39,878 bases of DNA from Candidatus Sulfotelmatobacter sp. (GCA_030041415.1 JASHNX010000005.1:1-39878), one strand, 5' to 3'; positions 9,451 through 18,348 are shown, counted from the first letter of the stretch. The notes: generated by a model from the sequence alone, not told the origin. Translations and numbers: made by a program.

Positions 9451-10389
9451 ATGGAATACAACCCTCTTGGGAAAACCGGGATGAAAGTCTCCCGGCTCAG
9501 TTTCGGAGCTTCCTCGCTCGGCGGCGTATTCCACTCGGTTGACGAGGCAGAAGCAATTAAGGCCGTTCATGCGGCCATCGAATGTGGGATCAATTATTTC
9601 GATGTCGCGCCTGCGTACGCGGGCACTCTCTCCGAAACGACATTGGGAAAGGCGTTACGCGGCGTTCGCCGAGATCGATATTATCTCTCCACAAAAGTCG
9701 GCAAATACACAAAGCCAGGAACTTACGGCGAAGATACGCTCGATTATTCCCGCGCTCGAATTCGCAAATCGGTGGAAGAAAGTGCGGCCCGCCTTGGAAC
9801 CGATTACTTCGATCTGATCCACATTCACGATATCGAATATCAGGGCCGCAAGAACGTTGAATGGGCGTTGACAGAAGGGTATGAATCGGTTCTTGAGCTC
9901 AAACGAGAAGGGCGGATTGGTGGAGTCGGCTTTGGAATCTACCCGATGGATCTCTGGAAGAGAATCTTCTCTTCTCTCGATGTGGATGCTGGCCTTGTGC
10001 ACAACCACTATTGCCTGAATGACACTCGAATTTCCGAGGTGTTTCCGCTCGCTGAAGCGAAAGGGATCGGAATCATTAACGGTTCGCCATTCGGTAGCGC
10101 TCTTCTTACAGACCGAGGCCCGGCAGATTGGCATCCGGCAACGACCGAGGAGCGCGGGGTTTTTAAATCGGCGGCCGAGTTCTGCCGGACACATGGCAGT
10201 TCCATTGCAAAGGTGGCACTGCAGTTTGCCAGCCAGAATCCTACCCTGCCCACCACGCTTTTCAGTTCGTCGAATCCTGAGTCGGTGAAGAGAAATGTGC
10301 GCTGGCATGAAGAGCCGGTGGATATGCAGCTCGTAAAAGAAGTGCAGAAAGTATTGACGCCCGTGCGTGACAAGCAATGGGAATACTGA
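9451..10389 (+). CDS. Aldo/keto reductase, L-galactose/L-fucose dehydrogenase-like
   Basis: This is a 312-aa AKR with the (beta/alpha)8 signature MEYNPLGKTGMKVSRLSFGAS. The catalytic tetrad appears in order: Asp and Tyr in FDVAPAYAG, Lys in LSTKVG and His in IHIHD. The insert pattern (GTLSETTLGKAL) is like plant L-galactose dehydrogenase and bacterial D-threo-aldose 1-dehydrogenases, which oxidise L-fucose or L-galactose to the lactone. That product fits the fuconolactonase-like amidohydrolase of the same regulon. A GGAG lies 11 bp before the ATG. The gene is followed immediately by a decayed fucosidase fragment. AKR membership is certain; L-fucose (6-deoxy-L-galactose) is the favoured substrate by context. 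Confidence 0.88.
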   Translation: MEYNPLGKTGMKVSRLSFGASSLGGVFHSVDEAEAIKAVHAAIECGINYFDVAPAYAGTLSETTLGKALRGVRRDRYYLSTKVGKYTKPGTYGEDTLDYSRARIRKSVEESAARLGTDYFDLIHIHDIEYQGRKNVEWALTEGYESVLELKREGRIGGVGFGIYPMDLWKRIFSSLDVDAGLVHNHYCLNDTRISEVFPLAEAKGIGIINGSPFGSALLTDRGPADWHPATTEERGVFKSAAEFCRTHGSSIAKVALQFASQNPTLPTTLFSSSNPESVKRNVRWHEEPVDMQLVKEVQKVLTPVRDKQWEY

Positions 10390-10405
10390 TTGGTGCGTAT
10401 TGATA

Positions 10406-10718
10406 TTCGAATCCACTTGGGGGCCTGAGGATCAATACAAAGGAAGTCAATGGATTATCCGAAACGTCGCTGATGTTGTGGCGAAGGGAGGCAACTTCAT
10501 GGTTGGCGTTGGTCCCGACCGCAACGGAAAGTTTAGCCAGACCGCGGTCGGTCAGCTCGCATAAGCAGGCGCGTGGCTGAAGGTGAATGGGGAAGCGATT
10601 TATTACACGCAACGAGCCGGATGGATTGGTCGTACAAATTCCCGAATCTCTTCACGACGAAACCGAGAGGCCTTGCGAGGTCGCATGGACTTTGAGAATA
10701 GAAAACGTGCGGGTGTAG
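10406..10718 (+). pseudogene. Decayed GH29 alpha-L-fucosidase C-terminal fragment
   Basis: Starting at 10406 the frame encodes FESTWGP...YKGSQWIIRNV and VVAKGGNFMVGVGP, matching the GH29 segment that in the intact gene reads VSKNGYLLLNVGP. An in-frame TAA at 10562-10564 interrupts it. The same frame then continues as WLKVNGEAIYYTQ, matching the intact WLQTNGEAIYGT. At about 10618 there is a frameshift with loss of roughly 90 codons, and the other frame resumes with DGLVVQIPE...RPCEVAWTLRIE, matching the intact C-terminus DGLVVNTPATKPCDYAFAF. The N-terminal 300 or so residues are missing. This is a dead second fucosidase, more divergent than a recent duplicate. Confidence 0.85.
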
Positions 10719-10738
10719 CGCAGATCGAACTTGCATGT

Positions 10739-10754
10739 TAAGCTCGTTAGCTTA
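10739..10754. promoter_or_regulatory. Inverted repeat upstream of the GntR regulator
   Basis: TAAGCT-CGTT-AGCTTA is a perfect 6-bp-arm inverted repeat 15 bases before the regulator start. It differs from the island operator, so it could serve autoregulation by another protein or be a small hairpin in the leader. A weak TTGCAT...TACATC promoter overlaps it. Confidence 0.3.
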
Positions 10755-10769
10755 CATCAAGTTGCATTT

Positions 10770-11477
10770 ATGACAACTGCAGCTCGGACTCGTCGGAAAG
10801 CAGCGGATGACACACGGCTCACCGCCAAGATACTCGAAAAGATCAAGCGTCTGATCGCGACCGGCGCCGTTACCCCCGGAGAAAAATTCCCTCCCGAACG
10901 CGAATTAGCCAAGGAATTTGGTGTTAACCGCGCTTCGTTGCGGCAAGCAATGAAAGTGCTTGAAATTATGGGCGTGCTCACTCCGCGAGTGGGTGACGGT
11001 ACTTATTTGAGTTCCAGCGCCGAGTTGACCCTAAAGGAACCCCTCGATTTCCTCGTCCTGCTAGACGATCTCTCCCATCATGAACTCTTTGAGACACGAA
11101 TGATCGTCGAGCCAGAACTCGCTGCTCGTGCGGCACAGCGAGCCACAGCGGAGGATCTGATCGGATTGCGAAAAGCCATTATTGCGATGGAGCATTGCCG
11201 CACAAATCAGGAAAGACTAGACGCTGACATCGCCTTTCACGAATGCATTTTTCGCGCCAGCGGCAATCGCATCTGCCATTTGGTGTTCCGGGTCATCCAC
11301 CGCAACTTGCTTACCAGCATGTCGCAGCTTTCGCGCCGTGTGCCGCTCGATCGGCCGCTCACCTACCACAAGCGAATCTATGAGGCTATTCAAAACCGCG
11401 ACTCCGAGGGCGCTCGCCGTCAAATGCTGGACCATATTACCGACACAAAAGTACTGCTGACTACGACGGAACAGTAG
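10770..11477 (+). CDS. FadR-subfamily GntR transcriptional regulator of the island
   Basis: This is a 235-aa regulator. The N-terminal winged helix-turn-helix (about 15-85) carries the GntR signature LIATGAVTPGEKFPPERELAKEFGV, then NRASLRQAMKVLEIMGVL and GDGTYL. The C-terminal all-helical FCD domain has the metal and effector-site pattern DADIAFH, then two later His residues including the one in ML-DH near the end. FadR-type regulators with FCD domains sense sugar acids, lactate and similar carboxylates and bind TGGT-n3-ACCA palindromes, which is exactly the motif repeated across this island. I therefore infer it represses the regulon and is released by a pathway acid. The start MTTAARTRR was chosen because upstream codons run into the pseudogene. 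No good SD is seen. Confidence 0.9.
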   Translation: MTTAARTRRKAADDTRLTAKILEKIKRLIATGAVTPGEKFPPERELAKEFGVNRASLRQAMKVLEIMGVLTPRVGDGTYLSSSAELTLKEPLDFLVLLDDLSHHELFETRMIVEPELAARAAQRATAEDLIGLRKAIIAMEHCRTNQERLDADIAFHECIFRASGNRICHLVFRVIHRNLLTSMSQLSRRVPLDRPLTYHKRIYEAIQNRDSEGARRQMLDHITDTKVLLTTTEQ

Positions 11478-11486
11478 CGGCCCCCT

Positions 11487-11897
11487 TTAGTCGTTGTGAT
11501 AAACCTCTTTCATCATTGCCCATGCATTCTCGCCCGCTAGCGGCGTCTGCATCGGTGCAGTCATCGAGAGCCATTTTTGGTTACGTGGTTCTGCGGCGAG
11601 TTTTTCCATGTCCGCCTTGTAATCCGTCCCGGTGTATTCGTAATACCCGAAAAGGTAATACTTGCCGTCGTCAAGTCGACGGATGTAGATCGAAAAATTA
11701 TGCATATTGTATTTGTTCAGCAAGTCGCGCACGCCCGGGTTCGAAGCGGCGTGCAGCGCCTCATATGCACTGATCTGGTCTGTTTTCACTCCAATGACCA
11801 TGCCGACGCGTTGTACCTGGGTGTTAGCGCTCTTGCCATAGAGAGCTCCGAAAGAGAGCGCAGCGATAAGCAATGTTGCCAGTTTCAGATTTCTCAT
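11487..11897 (-). CDS. Secreted DUF718 (L-rhamnose mutarotase-like) protein
   Basis: This is a 136-aa protein of the RhaM/DUF718 family, which interconverts alpha and beta anomers of 6-deoxysugars. The conserved core reads RVGMVIGVKTDQISAYEALH, then NPGVRDLLNKYNMHNFSIYI, YYLFGYYEY and W near residue 115. The start at 11897 is preceded by CGAGG and gives MRNLKLATLLIAALSFGALYG, a Sec signal peptide. That is unusual, because characterised mutarotases are cytoplasmic. It lies 56 bp after the GH141-like gene on the same strand and converges on the regulator gene ten bases away. A periplasmic anomer-converting role on released fucose or rhamnose is plausible. Confidence 0.8.
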   Translation of the reverse strand: MRNLKLATLLIAALSFGALYGKSANTQVQRVGMVIGVKTDQISAYEALHAASNPGVRDLLNKYNMHNFSIYIRRLDDGKYYLFGYYEYTGTDYKADMEKLAAEPRNQKWLSMTAPMQTPLAGENAWAMMKEVYHND

Positions 11898-11928
11898 GGT
11901 TCCTCGGTCACGACTAGATTTGATTCTT

Positions 11929-11947
11929 CTCCAAGTGAATCTTGGAG
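11929..11947 (-). other. Intergenic hairpin between GH141-like and mutarotase genes
   Basis: CTCCAAG-TGAAT-CTTGGAG forms a 7-bp perfect stem with a 5-nt loop just after the stop of the upstream gene. No U-tract follows on the minus strand, so a partial terminator or mRNA-stabilising stem is more likely than a strong terminator. Confidence 0.4.
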
Positions 11948-11953
11948 TGAAGC

Positions 11954-14212
11954 TCAGGTGCGCCAGCGTGCGGGAAACTCCTCTGTCAATCCCCATTTCC
12001 CCATTTCAAAGTTCTTAAAGCCGACCTTCAGCGCGGGGGAACCTGGCTGCACCTGGAAGTTTTGCTTCGCTGCATCCATGAATAACGGATCGGCAAAAAT
12101 AGAATGTTGGTCGAATCCGAGTTTCTGCCAGTCCTCAAGGCTATAGCGCTTTGCATTGCGCTTGCCATCTTCTGAACGCAATTGGTCAACCACGGCCTGG
12201 AAGTCACCCTGCGAGCAAAAAAAGCAGTTGCCGTCGATCTTTTCGAACCACGGTCCAACGGCTGGAGGAGCAATGACCGAGTAAAACATCTGCGGCCACC
12301 ACGGCCACCCGTCGGGCCACTGGCTGTTGCCTGGGTCCATCACCGTGATGTTGTTGAAATATTCATCGTGGTTGTAGTTGTTACCCACATGGAAGCAAGG
12401 CGCAGCCTTGGCCAGGTACCAGACATTGTTATAGACCTTTCGATAAGCCCCTTCGCGGAGCTTCATGCTCACTCCGCCCACAGAGATATTGTTGTAAATC
12501 TCGTAGTTGCTTGCGCCATCATCCAGGTCGAGGCCCCATCCGGACTTCTCATCGAAAAAATTATGGCGAACTATGATCGGCTCCATCGGGTCGACCAGCG
12601 CCTCCCAAACGTCAAGGCTGCGGTCCTGAGTATAGGTTCCGTGAGATTGCGCTAGGGCCCATCCGCGGTCGCGTCCCCAGGCGTTGAAGGGCCCATGATC
12701 GCTGGTTTCACGGACAGTATCGTGCGTGTGGTTGTATTCGATGACGTGCCCGCCCCATGTGCCATCACCGATACAGATGGCCGCACGCGGCATGTTATAG
12801 ATCAAATTGTGACTGGCGGTGATGCGCTTGGCGCGCGAGATATAAACTCCTGCTATCTGCTTGCCATAGAATCCGCAATCGTGAATCAAGTTATCGCTGG
12901 CCTGGCATTCGTAGGGAAACGCGCGCTGCGTGCCATTGGTTTTTTCAAAATCTCCGACAAAACAAATTGCGCTATCGCCGGACTCGGTGAACTTGCATCC
13001 GCTGACGGAAAATCCGCGATTGTAGTTGTTCACAAAAACTGCGTTTCCACCGACTGCGTCGAACCAGCAATCTCTGATCGAGCAATTCCGTGTTCCCTCC
13101 GCAAAAATTGCTCCACCGCGATGAATCGCCCAGTCGCTCAGCGATGGAACGTCGTAGTCCTTCAAATAGGTCGTCGTCGTGTGCGCAATGCGAAAGCCCT
13201 CCAGAGAAATGTGTTCCACCGGATCCTGCTGGGTACCGGCAAATTCGATTGCATGCTCGAGCAGCGGCACCTCGATCAGGGCGTTGTGCAAATCTTCGCC
13301 AGGCTCCGGAAAGTAATACAGGACGTGTTCCCGCTTGTCGAGGAACCATTCGCCGGGTGCATCCAACTCTTCAAATACGTTATCGATGAAAAAGCGCGAC
13401 CTTTCGTTGACGGTAGCGGGATGTGTGCTCCACTTTGCTCCAATCTGTTGTCCACCGTCTGCGAACCAGATCGAATTCGAGTCGAAGTTAATCGCTTTTA
13501 TTTTCCATTGCAGGTTTCCCCAGTAGCTCGCCTGAAAAATGTGGATTTCCGCGTCTTCGGGGTGAGACCATTTTTTCGCAGTAAAAGTCTTGGGATCAAA
13601 ACGTACCCCCCGCGGCGCTTGCGTAGAGTACGTCATGTCATCGTCTGGTCCGGCGGCGGAATTTATCGCGTCCTTCGAAAGTGCGCCCGCAGCTTGAAGA
13701 TAACCAGACCTTCCCGGTTCAGATGCATCATAATTCGGGTAGCGAGCCCGAATGCGCCGTTTGCCATTGACAAAGAGTTGCGTAAATTCGAGGTCAGCCG
13801 CAACTTCCGTCATCATGACGCCATCTCGATACGGCTTCCACTCGCACCTCAGCCGGCGCCCTCCGCTGAGGGTAACCGGCTCACCCGGCGCGGCGAAGTA
13901 AGCCACGGGCTCTTGTTTGCTACCGGAGTCTTGCGAAGAAAAGCGCAGCGGCTCTTTCAGATAGTGCGTACCTCCATGCACAATGATGGACGCCCCGGAT
14001 TTCGTCCGTCGCCGGACCGCCTGTTGGGCGCGTTGAAGCGTGGCGAAAGGGGCAATCTCGGTACCTGGGTTAGAATCGTGGCCGGCCAAGGAAACGTGAA
14101 ACGTGCCATTGGTCACCCGGTTGGTCTCTGCGGGGATCTGCAAAGCATCCCTTCTCAGATGCACGGCTGCGGCTGCGCCGGCCGTAATTTTCAAGAATTC
14201 TCTACGTCTCAT
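11954..14212 (-). CDS. GH141-like right-handed beta-helix glycoside hydrolase, Tat-exported
   Basis: This is a 752-aa protein. The start at 14212 gives MRRREFLKITAGAAAAVHL, a textbook twin-arginine signal. The mature N-terminus has FHVSLAGHDSNPGTEIAPF followed by LQRAQQAVR, the opening typical of large beta-helix carbohydrate-active enzymes, then a beta-sandwich-like insert (FVNGKRRIRARYPN). From about 350 onward many short turns with Asn and Gly (NCSIRDCWFDAVGGNAV, ASHNLIYNMPRAA, IVRHNFF, YEIYNNISVGG) form a parallel beta-helix. GH141 includes fucosidases acting on plant pectin, which fits the fucose island, but I cannot exclude another beta-helix family. There is no SD. The promoter and operator lie very close upstream, so the mRNA leader would be short. 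Confidence 0.75.
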   Translation of the reverse strand: MRRREFLKITAGAAAAVHLRRDALQIPAETNRVTNGTFHVSLAGHDSNPGTEIAPFATLQRAQQAVRRRTKSGASIIVHGGTHYLKEPLRFSSQDSGSKQEPVAYFAAPGEPVTLSGGRRLRCEWKPYRDGVMMTEVAADLEFTQLFVNGKRRIRARYPNYDASEPGRSGYLQAAGALSKDAINSAAGPDDDMTYSTQAPRGVRFDPKTFTAKKWSHPEDAEIHIFQASYWGNLQWKIKAINFDSNSIWFADGGQQIGAKWSTHPATVNERSRFFIDNVFEELDAPGEWFLDKREHVLYYFPEPGEDLHNALIEVPLLEHAIEFAGTQQDPVEHISLEGFRIAHTTTTYLKDYDVPSLSDWAIHRGGAIFAEGTRNCSIRDCWFDAVGGNAVFVNNYNRGFSVSGCKFTESGDSAICFVGDFEKTNGTQRAFPYECQASDNLIHDCGFYGKQIAGVYISRAKRITASHNLIYNMPRAAICIGDGTWGGHVIEYNHTHDTVRETSDHGPFNAWGRDRGWALAQSHGTYTQDRSLDVWEALVDPMEPIIVRHNFFDEKSGWGLDLDDGASNYEIYNNISVGGVSMKLREGAYRKVYNNVWYLAKAAPCFHVGNNYNHDEYFNNITVMDPGNSQWPDGWPWWPQMFYSVIAPPAVGPWFEKIDGNCFFCSQGDFQAVVDQLRSEDGKRNAKRYSLEDWQKLGFDQHSIFADPLFMDAAKQNFQVQPGSPALKVGFKNFEMGKWGLTEEFPARWRT

Positions 14213-14222
14213 AATGAATGAA

Positions 14223-14263
14223 ATGGACGAACCAAATCGTACACAGCATTCTGCAAAAGTCAA
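14223..14263 (-). promoter_or_regulatory. Promoter plus regulon operator for the GH141-like gene
   Basis: On the minus strand there is TTGACT (14258-14263), a 16-bp spacer and TACGAT (14236-14241). The operator ATGGA-CGA-ACCAA (plus-strand reading, 14223-14235) directly abuts the -10. The predicted transcript starts inside the operator, leaving a leader of only about 15-20 nt with no SD. Confidence 0.65.
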
Positions 14264-14350
14264 GCGACCCGGAGAGCGGATTGCCAGGACGAGCCAAACG
14301 GAGCCGCATCGTAATGCGGTAAATTGGGCACATTGTGAATGAAAAGCTGC

Positions 14351-14404
14351 TTGACAAACAAAATGAAGCGGTGCTAGCGTGTGGTCCGAAATTGGTTCGA
14401 CCGA
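14351..14404 (+). promoter_or_regulatory. Promoter plus regulon operator for the TonB receptor gene
   Basis: TTGACA (14351-14356), an 18-bp spacer and TAGCGT (14375-14380) are followed by the operator TTGGT-TCG-ACCGA at 14392-14404, eleven bases past the -10. The -10 is weak, but the architecture repeats that of the other island promoters. Confidence 0.6.
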
Positions 14405-14514
14405 TTAGAACGATCGAAAGAGTCGATGGGGGTTTTTCTGAACAGTTGGCGACACGGAACTCAGAGCACTTTCCCACGTGCACTGGCCCTAGTCGCAAGT
14501 TGGTGCCTTTCTGA

Positions 14515-14527
14515 TTGGTCGGATCAG
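14515..14527 (+). promoter_or_regulatory. Second regulon operator upstream of the TonB receptor
   Basis: TTGGT-CGG-ATCAG is nearly identical to the operator before the SDR gene at 19899 (TTGGT-CGG-ATCAA). It lies about 57 bases before the receptor ATG, deep in the leader, and 123 bp centre to centre from the first site. Two sites could give looping or roadblock repression. Confidence 0.5.
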
Positions 14528-14583
14528 TTGCTTGTTTCGTGCGGTGGGGGCTTTCCAAAAAATTGCGCTTAGGGGGATCAGCA

Positions 14584-17500
14584 ATGAAACCGCTGACTCG
14601 TGTATTTTGGAGCACTCTGCTTCTGGCGTTTTGTTCGACTGCCTCGTTCGCCCAAGAGTTTACCGGTCATGTGCGCGACGCGAGCGGCGCTGCGCTTGCG
14701 GGGGCGAACATCACGGTTTACAACCAGTTGACCAACCAGGAGATCAAAACCAAAACAACCGCCTCCGGCGACTACGCAGTTCCCTATTTGAAGCCGGGAC
14801 AATACTCTGTGACGGCCGAGATGCAAGGTTTTGAGAAGCAGCAGCGAACCAATATCACCTTAGCGGCCGACAGCACGGTGGCGGTTGATTTTGCTCTGAA
14901 AGTTGGGTCCGTCTCTGAGACCGTGACCGTAGAAGCTCAGGAAGAGCTTTTGGATACGGATAACGCAAGTCGCAATGAAACCTTTTCGAGCAAGATGGTG
15001 ACGGAAGTTCCAAACAACGGGCGGGACGTCAATATGACGGCGACGCTGAGTACCAGCGTCAATTTTTTTGACGTAAATGACGGATCGGTGACCGGAACGG
15101 AATACGGTTCTGCGAACTTTGGCGGCGGATGGTTCACCATGTCCGTCAATGGCGGCCAGTACGGCGGTGCTTTCACCCTGATGGATGGCATGCCAAACGA
15201 TTCGGTGGCCGGCAGCGGCCCGCAACTGGCGCAAACCTTGACCAGCGCGTCGATGGAGTCCGTGCAGGATTTCAAGGTGATCGCCAATGCCTACGACGCG
15301 CGTTATGGAAACGGATCGGGGGGCGGCTTTGACACGGTGATCAAGACCGGAACGAACGCGCTGCACGGCACCGTATATGAAATCATGCGCCGTTCCTGGT
15401 TAAATGCAAATCCTTGGATCACCGATTACTACGCAAACACGCCCAGCGCCGCGGCGAACCCCGCCCCACAGAGTACAGAAGATTTCTACGGATTCGCACT
15501 CGACGGCCCGGTCGTTATTCCGCATATTTACGATGGCCGAAATAAAACCTTCTTCTTCATTCAATTCGATAACCGCGATCAGAAAACGCCAGGTACTACG
15601 ACGGATTCCGTCCCCGACTGTGCAACATGGAACTCTGCCGGACAACCGTGCGACTTCTCCAACCCAGCCACAATAGGGGATTTCAGCAAACTGTATGCTC
15701 TCGGGCCGACGGGTTCGCCCGTGCCCGTTGTGCTGTACGATCCCCTCAGCGGCACTCCCACGAACCGCAATCCGTTCCCCAATAACATCATTCCGCCATG
15801 CGTGGGATCGACCAATCGCGGCCCGACCGGAGGCGCCTGCATCAGCCCCATCGCGATGAAGATTCTGTCTTACTTTCCTGCGCCCAACGTCGCCGCTCCC
15901 GCCGGAACCAATCCCTATAACGACAATTACTTCGCGCCTTGGACTTCGAATGCGATTGTTCGCAATCTCATGGCAAAGTTCGATCACAATCTGACGCCAG
16001 CCGACCGGGTCAGTTTGCGGGGCACTTTGTCATTGCAACGCAATGGCTTCGCCAATCTTTTCGGGGGCACGTTTTTTCCCGGACCTGCGGGAACAGGAGA
16101 AGGCGGCGACAATCGCGGCTGGTCCATTCAGCCGGATTGGGTTCACACTTTCAGCCCAACGCTCTTGCTGGATGTGAAGGCAAGCGGCGGATACGCAGAC
16201 ACCGAGCAACACTACACGCGTGAAGGCTTCAGTCCCGCGACATTCGGTGGGGGCTGGACGCCCGCACTGGCTGCGGCACTCGGAAACTTTGGCACTTTGT
16301 TTCCCCAATTCAATTTCACTGCGGATGGATTTTCCAGCCTCGGTGCCACTCTCCCTGCGAATGTATTGAGCGGCACGTCGTTTAATTTCTTCCCCAGTCT
16401 CACCTGGGTCAAAGGCAAGCACACCCTTCACATTGGTTTGGACTTCCGCTATCGCATGGAGGGCTTCAATGGAGTGCCCGGAGGACAGGGCTTTCAAGCA
16501 CCCAACTTTAATGTAAGCAATGGCTGGACTCAGCAGGATTATCAAAACAGCGGCTTAGCATTCCAGGGATTTGATCTCGCCTCGCTCTTGCTTGGATACG
16601 CCGACAACGGCAGCACGAACATTGTAGTCAACAGAACCTACTCCTCTTATTATTACGCTCCGTTTATTCAGGATGACTGGAAGATAACTTCAAAGCTGAC
16701 GCTAAACCTTGGCTTGCGCTACGACTATTCGCCTGCCACGACTGTGCGCCACAATGAGCAGAACTATGCTTTTGACACTACAACAGTGAATCCGGTGAAC
16801 TCGCAAATCAATCACGCTTTGCTTCCCAATCACGAGGCCATCCTCGGCGGCTTCACATTTGCCGGTGTGGATGGCAATCCGCGACAGGCGATAAACACTG
16901 GAAAGCTCGGTTTCCAACCCAGATTTGGTTTTGCTTACGCGGTCGACTCCAAAACGGTTGTGCGCGGGGGATTCGAAGAAATGCTTACTGGACCGTTGCT
17001 CACCTACTCGAGCCTAATCCAGGATGGTCTAGTCGGCTTCTCTGCGCAGACAACTTACATTCCCAGCTTGAACAACATGCAGACTCCAAACCCCATCGCC
17101 AACATCGGAAATCCATTTCCGAATGGCATTACTCCCATCAGCGGATCTTCGCTGGGATTGCTGACGGCGCTCGGGCAAAATGCATCCTTCTATGATCCCA
17201 ATTTCAAGTCACAAAGTTATTGGGGATTTTCGCTGGGAGTGCAGCGCCAGCTTTCCAGCCACGACATACTGGAGGTCAGCTACGTAGGAAGCAAGACTTA
17301 CAACCTGGATCAAGGAAATACAAACTTTACCTTGGGAAACGACATCAATTTAATCAGCCCGGCATGGCAGAAGCAATGCGATCAAGGTTTCGGCGGCAAT
17401 CCCACGATCTGCAACAACGATCTGGTTCCAAATCCTTTCTATAACGTCAGCGCCTTCGGCGGCGCCGCCGCATTTTCCAACGCGGCTCCGACTATCTCCT

Positions 17501-18348
17501 ATGGGCAATTGACTCGCCCACTGCCGGCGTTCGGCGACATTTATGAAATCGTCAACAACAGCCGGTCCTGGTACAACTCATTGCAAACCAACGTGAATCA
17601 CAGGTGGAATAACTCACTTACTCTCCGCGCAGGCTGGACCTGGCAAAAGACGCTTGATGCCGGCGCCTGGGCCGATCAGAGATATAACCTTCGCCAACGG
17701 ATCGTCGATCCACTGGACATGACCCATAAGATATCGATTTCCGGAGTTTATAATCTGCCGGTCGGCCACGGGCGCGAATTTTTTGGAAATGACAATCGGT
17801 TTGTCGATGCTGCGATCGGAGGCTGGGAGCTTGGCAGCCAATACACTTTTATTACTGGCATGCCGGTTACGATTACAGGCGTGGACATGCATAGCTACGC
17901 GAAAGTTCCACTGGAGGCAGAAAACTCAATCTATACTCGTGCCTTCGCTCCCTGCACCAATCAGTGGGTGCAGGCAAACAACGGAAGTTGGTCGCTGCAA
18001 CCGGTTACGGGCTACGTTTATTCGGGAACATGCGATCAGTACAATTTCACTCTTCAGCCACAATACGGCATCACTCCAAACCTCGAATACACGGGCATAC
18101 GCGCGAGGCCTACCGATCTCTTCGACGTAAATCTTTCTAAGTTCTTTGACATTACGGAACGCTTTAAGTTGCAACTGCGAATCAACGCCTTCAACGTGCT
18201 CAATCATCCGCAGTTTGGAACGGTTTCTGAACCGTACAATGGGGAATGGGACACCGGCCCCACCGATCCTAATTTCGGAACCTACAGCAAACTTGCCGGT
18301 TCCAATAATCCCAGGAATCTGGAGCTAAACTTCAAGCTGTTGTGGTAA
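14584..18348 (+). CDS. Oar-like TonB-dependent receptor with carboxypeptidase-regulatory domain
   Basis: This is a 1254-aa outer-membrane receptor. The start at 14584 follows AGGGGGATC and gives a Sec signal ending in CSTASFAQ. Residues about 25-115 are a carboxypeptidase-regulatory beta-sandwich (FTGHVRDASGAALAGANI, LKPGQYSVTAEMQGFEK). A plug region follows (PNNGRDVNMTATLS, SVQDFKVIANAYDARYGN, GGFDTVIKTGTNALHGTVYE), then a long beta-barrel with alternating aromatic strands ending FKLLW. This family is greatly expanded in Acidobacteriota and imports oligosaccharides or large substrates using TonB energy. It is the only outer-membrane importer in the island and has two operators upstream. It is probably the entry route for fucosylated oligosaccharides. 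Confidence 0.92.
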   Translation: MKPLTRVFWSTLLLAFCSTASFAQEFTGHVRDASGAALAGANITVYNQLTNQEIKTKTTASGDYAVPYLKPGQYSVTAEMQGFEKQQRTNITLAADSTVAVDFALKVGSVSETVTVEAQEELLDTDNASRNETFSSKMVTEVPNNGRDVNMTATLSTSVNFFDVNDGSVTGTEYGSANFGGGWFTMSVNGGQYGGAFTLMDGMPNDSVAGSGPQLAQTLTSASMESVQDFKVIANAYDARYGNGSGGGFDTVIKTGTNALHGTVYEIMRRSWLNANPWITDYYANTPSAAANPAPQSTEDFYGFALDGPVVIPHIYDGRNKTFFFIQFDNRDQKTPGTTTDSVPDCATWNSAGQPCDFSNPATIGDFSKLYALGPTGSPVPVVLYDPLSGTPTNRNPFPNNIIPPCVGSTNRGPTGGACISPIAMKILSYFPAPNVAAPAGTNPYNDNYFAPWTSNAIVRNLMAKFDHNLTPADRVSLRGTLSLQRNGFANLFGGTFFPGPAGTGEGGDNRGWSIQPDWVHTFSPTLLLDVKASGGYADTEQHYTREGFSPATFGGGWTPALAAALGNFGTLFPQFNFTADGFSSLGATLPANVLSGTSFNFFPSLTWVKGKHTLHIGLDFRYRMEGFNGVPGGQGFQAPNFNVSNGWTQQDYQNSGLAFQGFDLASLLLGYADNGSTNIVVNRTYSSYYYAPFIQDDWKITSKLTLNLGLRYDYSPATTVRHNEQNYAFDTTTVNPVNSQINHALLPNHEAILGGFTFAGVDGNPRQAINTGKLGFQPRFGFAYAVDSKTVVRGGFEEMLTGPLLTYSSLIQDGLVGFSAQTTYIPSLNNMQTPNPIANIGNPFPNGITPISGSSLGLLTALGQNASFYDPNFKSQSYWGFSLGVQRQLSSHDILEVSYVGSKTYNLDQGNTNFTLGNDINLISPAWQKQCDQGFGGNPTICNNDLVPNPFYNVSAFGGAAAFSNAAPTISYGQLTRPLPAFGDIYEIVNNSRSWYNSLQTNVNHRWNNSLTLRAGWTWQKTLDAGAWADQRYNLRQRIVDPLDMTHKISISGVYNLPVGHGREFFGNDNRFVDAAIGGWELGSQYTFITGMPVTITGVDMHSYAKVPLEAENSIYTRAFAPCTNQWVQANNGSWSLQPVTGYVYSGTCDQYNFTLQPQYGITPNLEYTGIRARPTDLFDVNLSKFFDITERFKLQLRINAFNVLNHPQFGTVSEPYNGEWDTGPTDPNFGTYSKLAGSNNPRNLELNFKLLW

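Noticed and set aside
10626-10638. TTGGT-CGT-ACAAA, an operator-like sequence near the regulator gene
   Set aside because: It lies in the decayed fucosidase where it encodes LVVQ, the right arm is imperfect, and no promoter is positioned with it.
12695-14221. Long plus-strand open frame antisense to the beta-helix enzyme
   Set aside because: Composition is not protein-like, it has no SD, and the opposite strand carries a Tat signal and clear beta-helix motifs.
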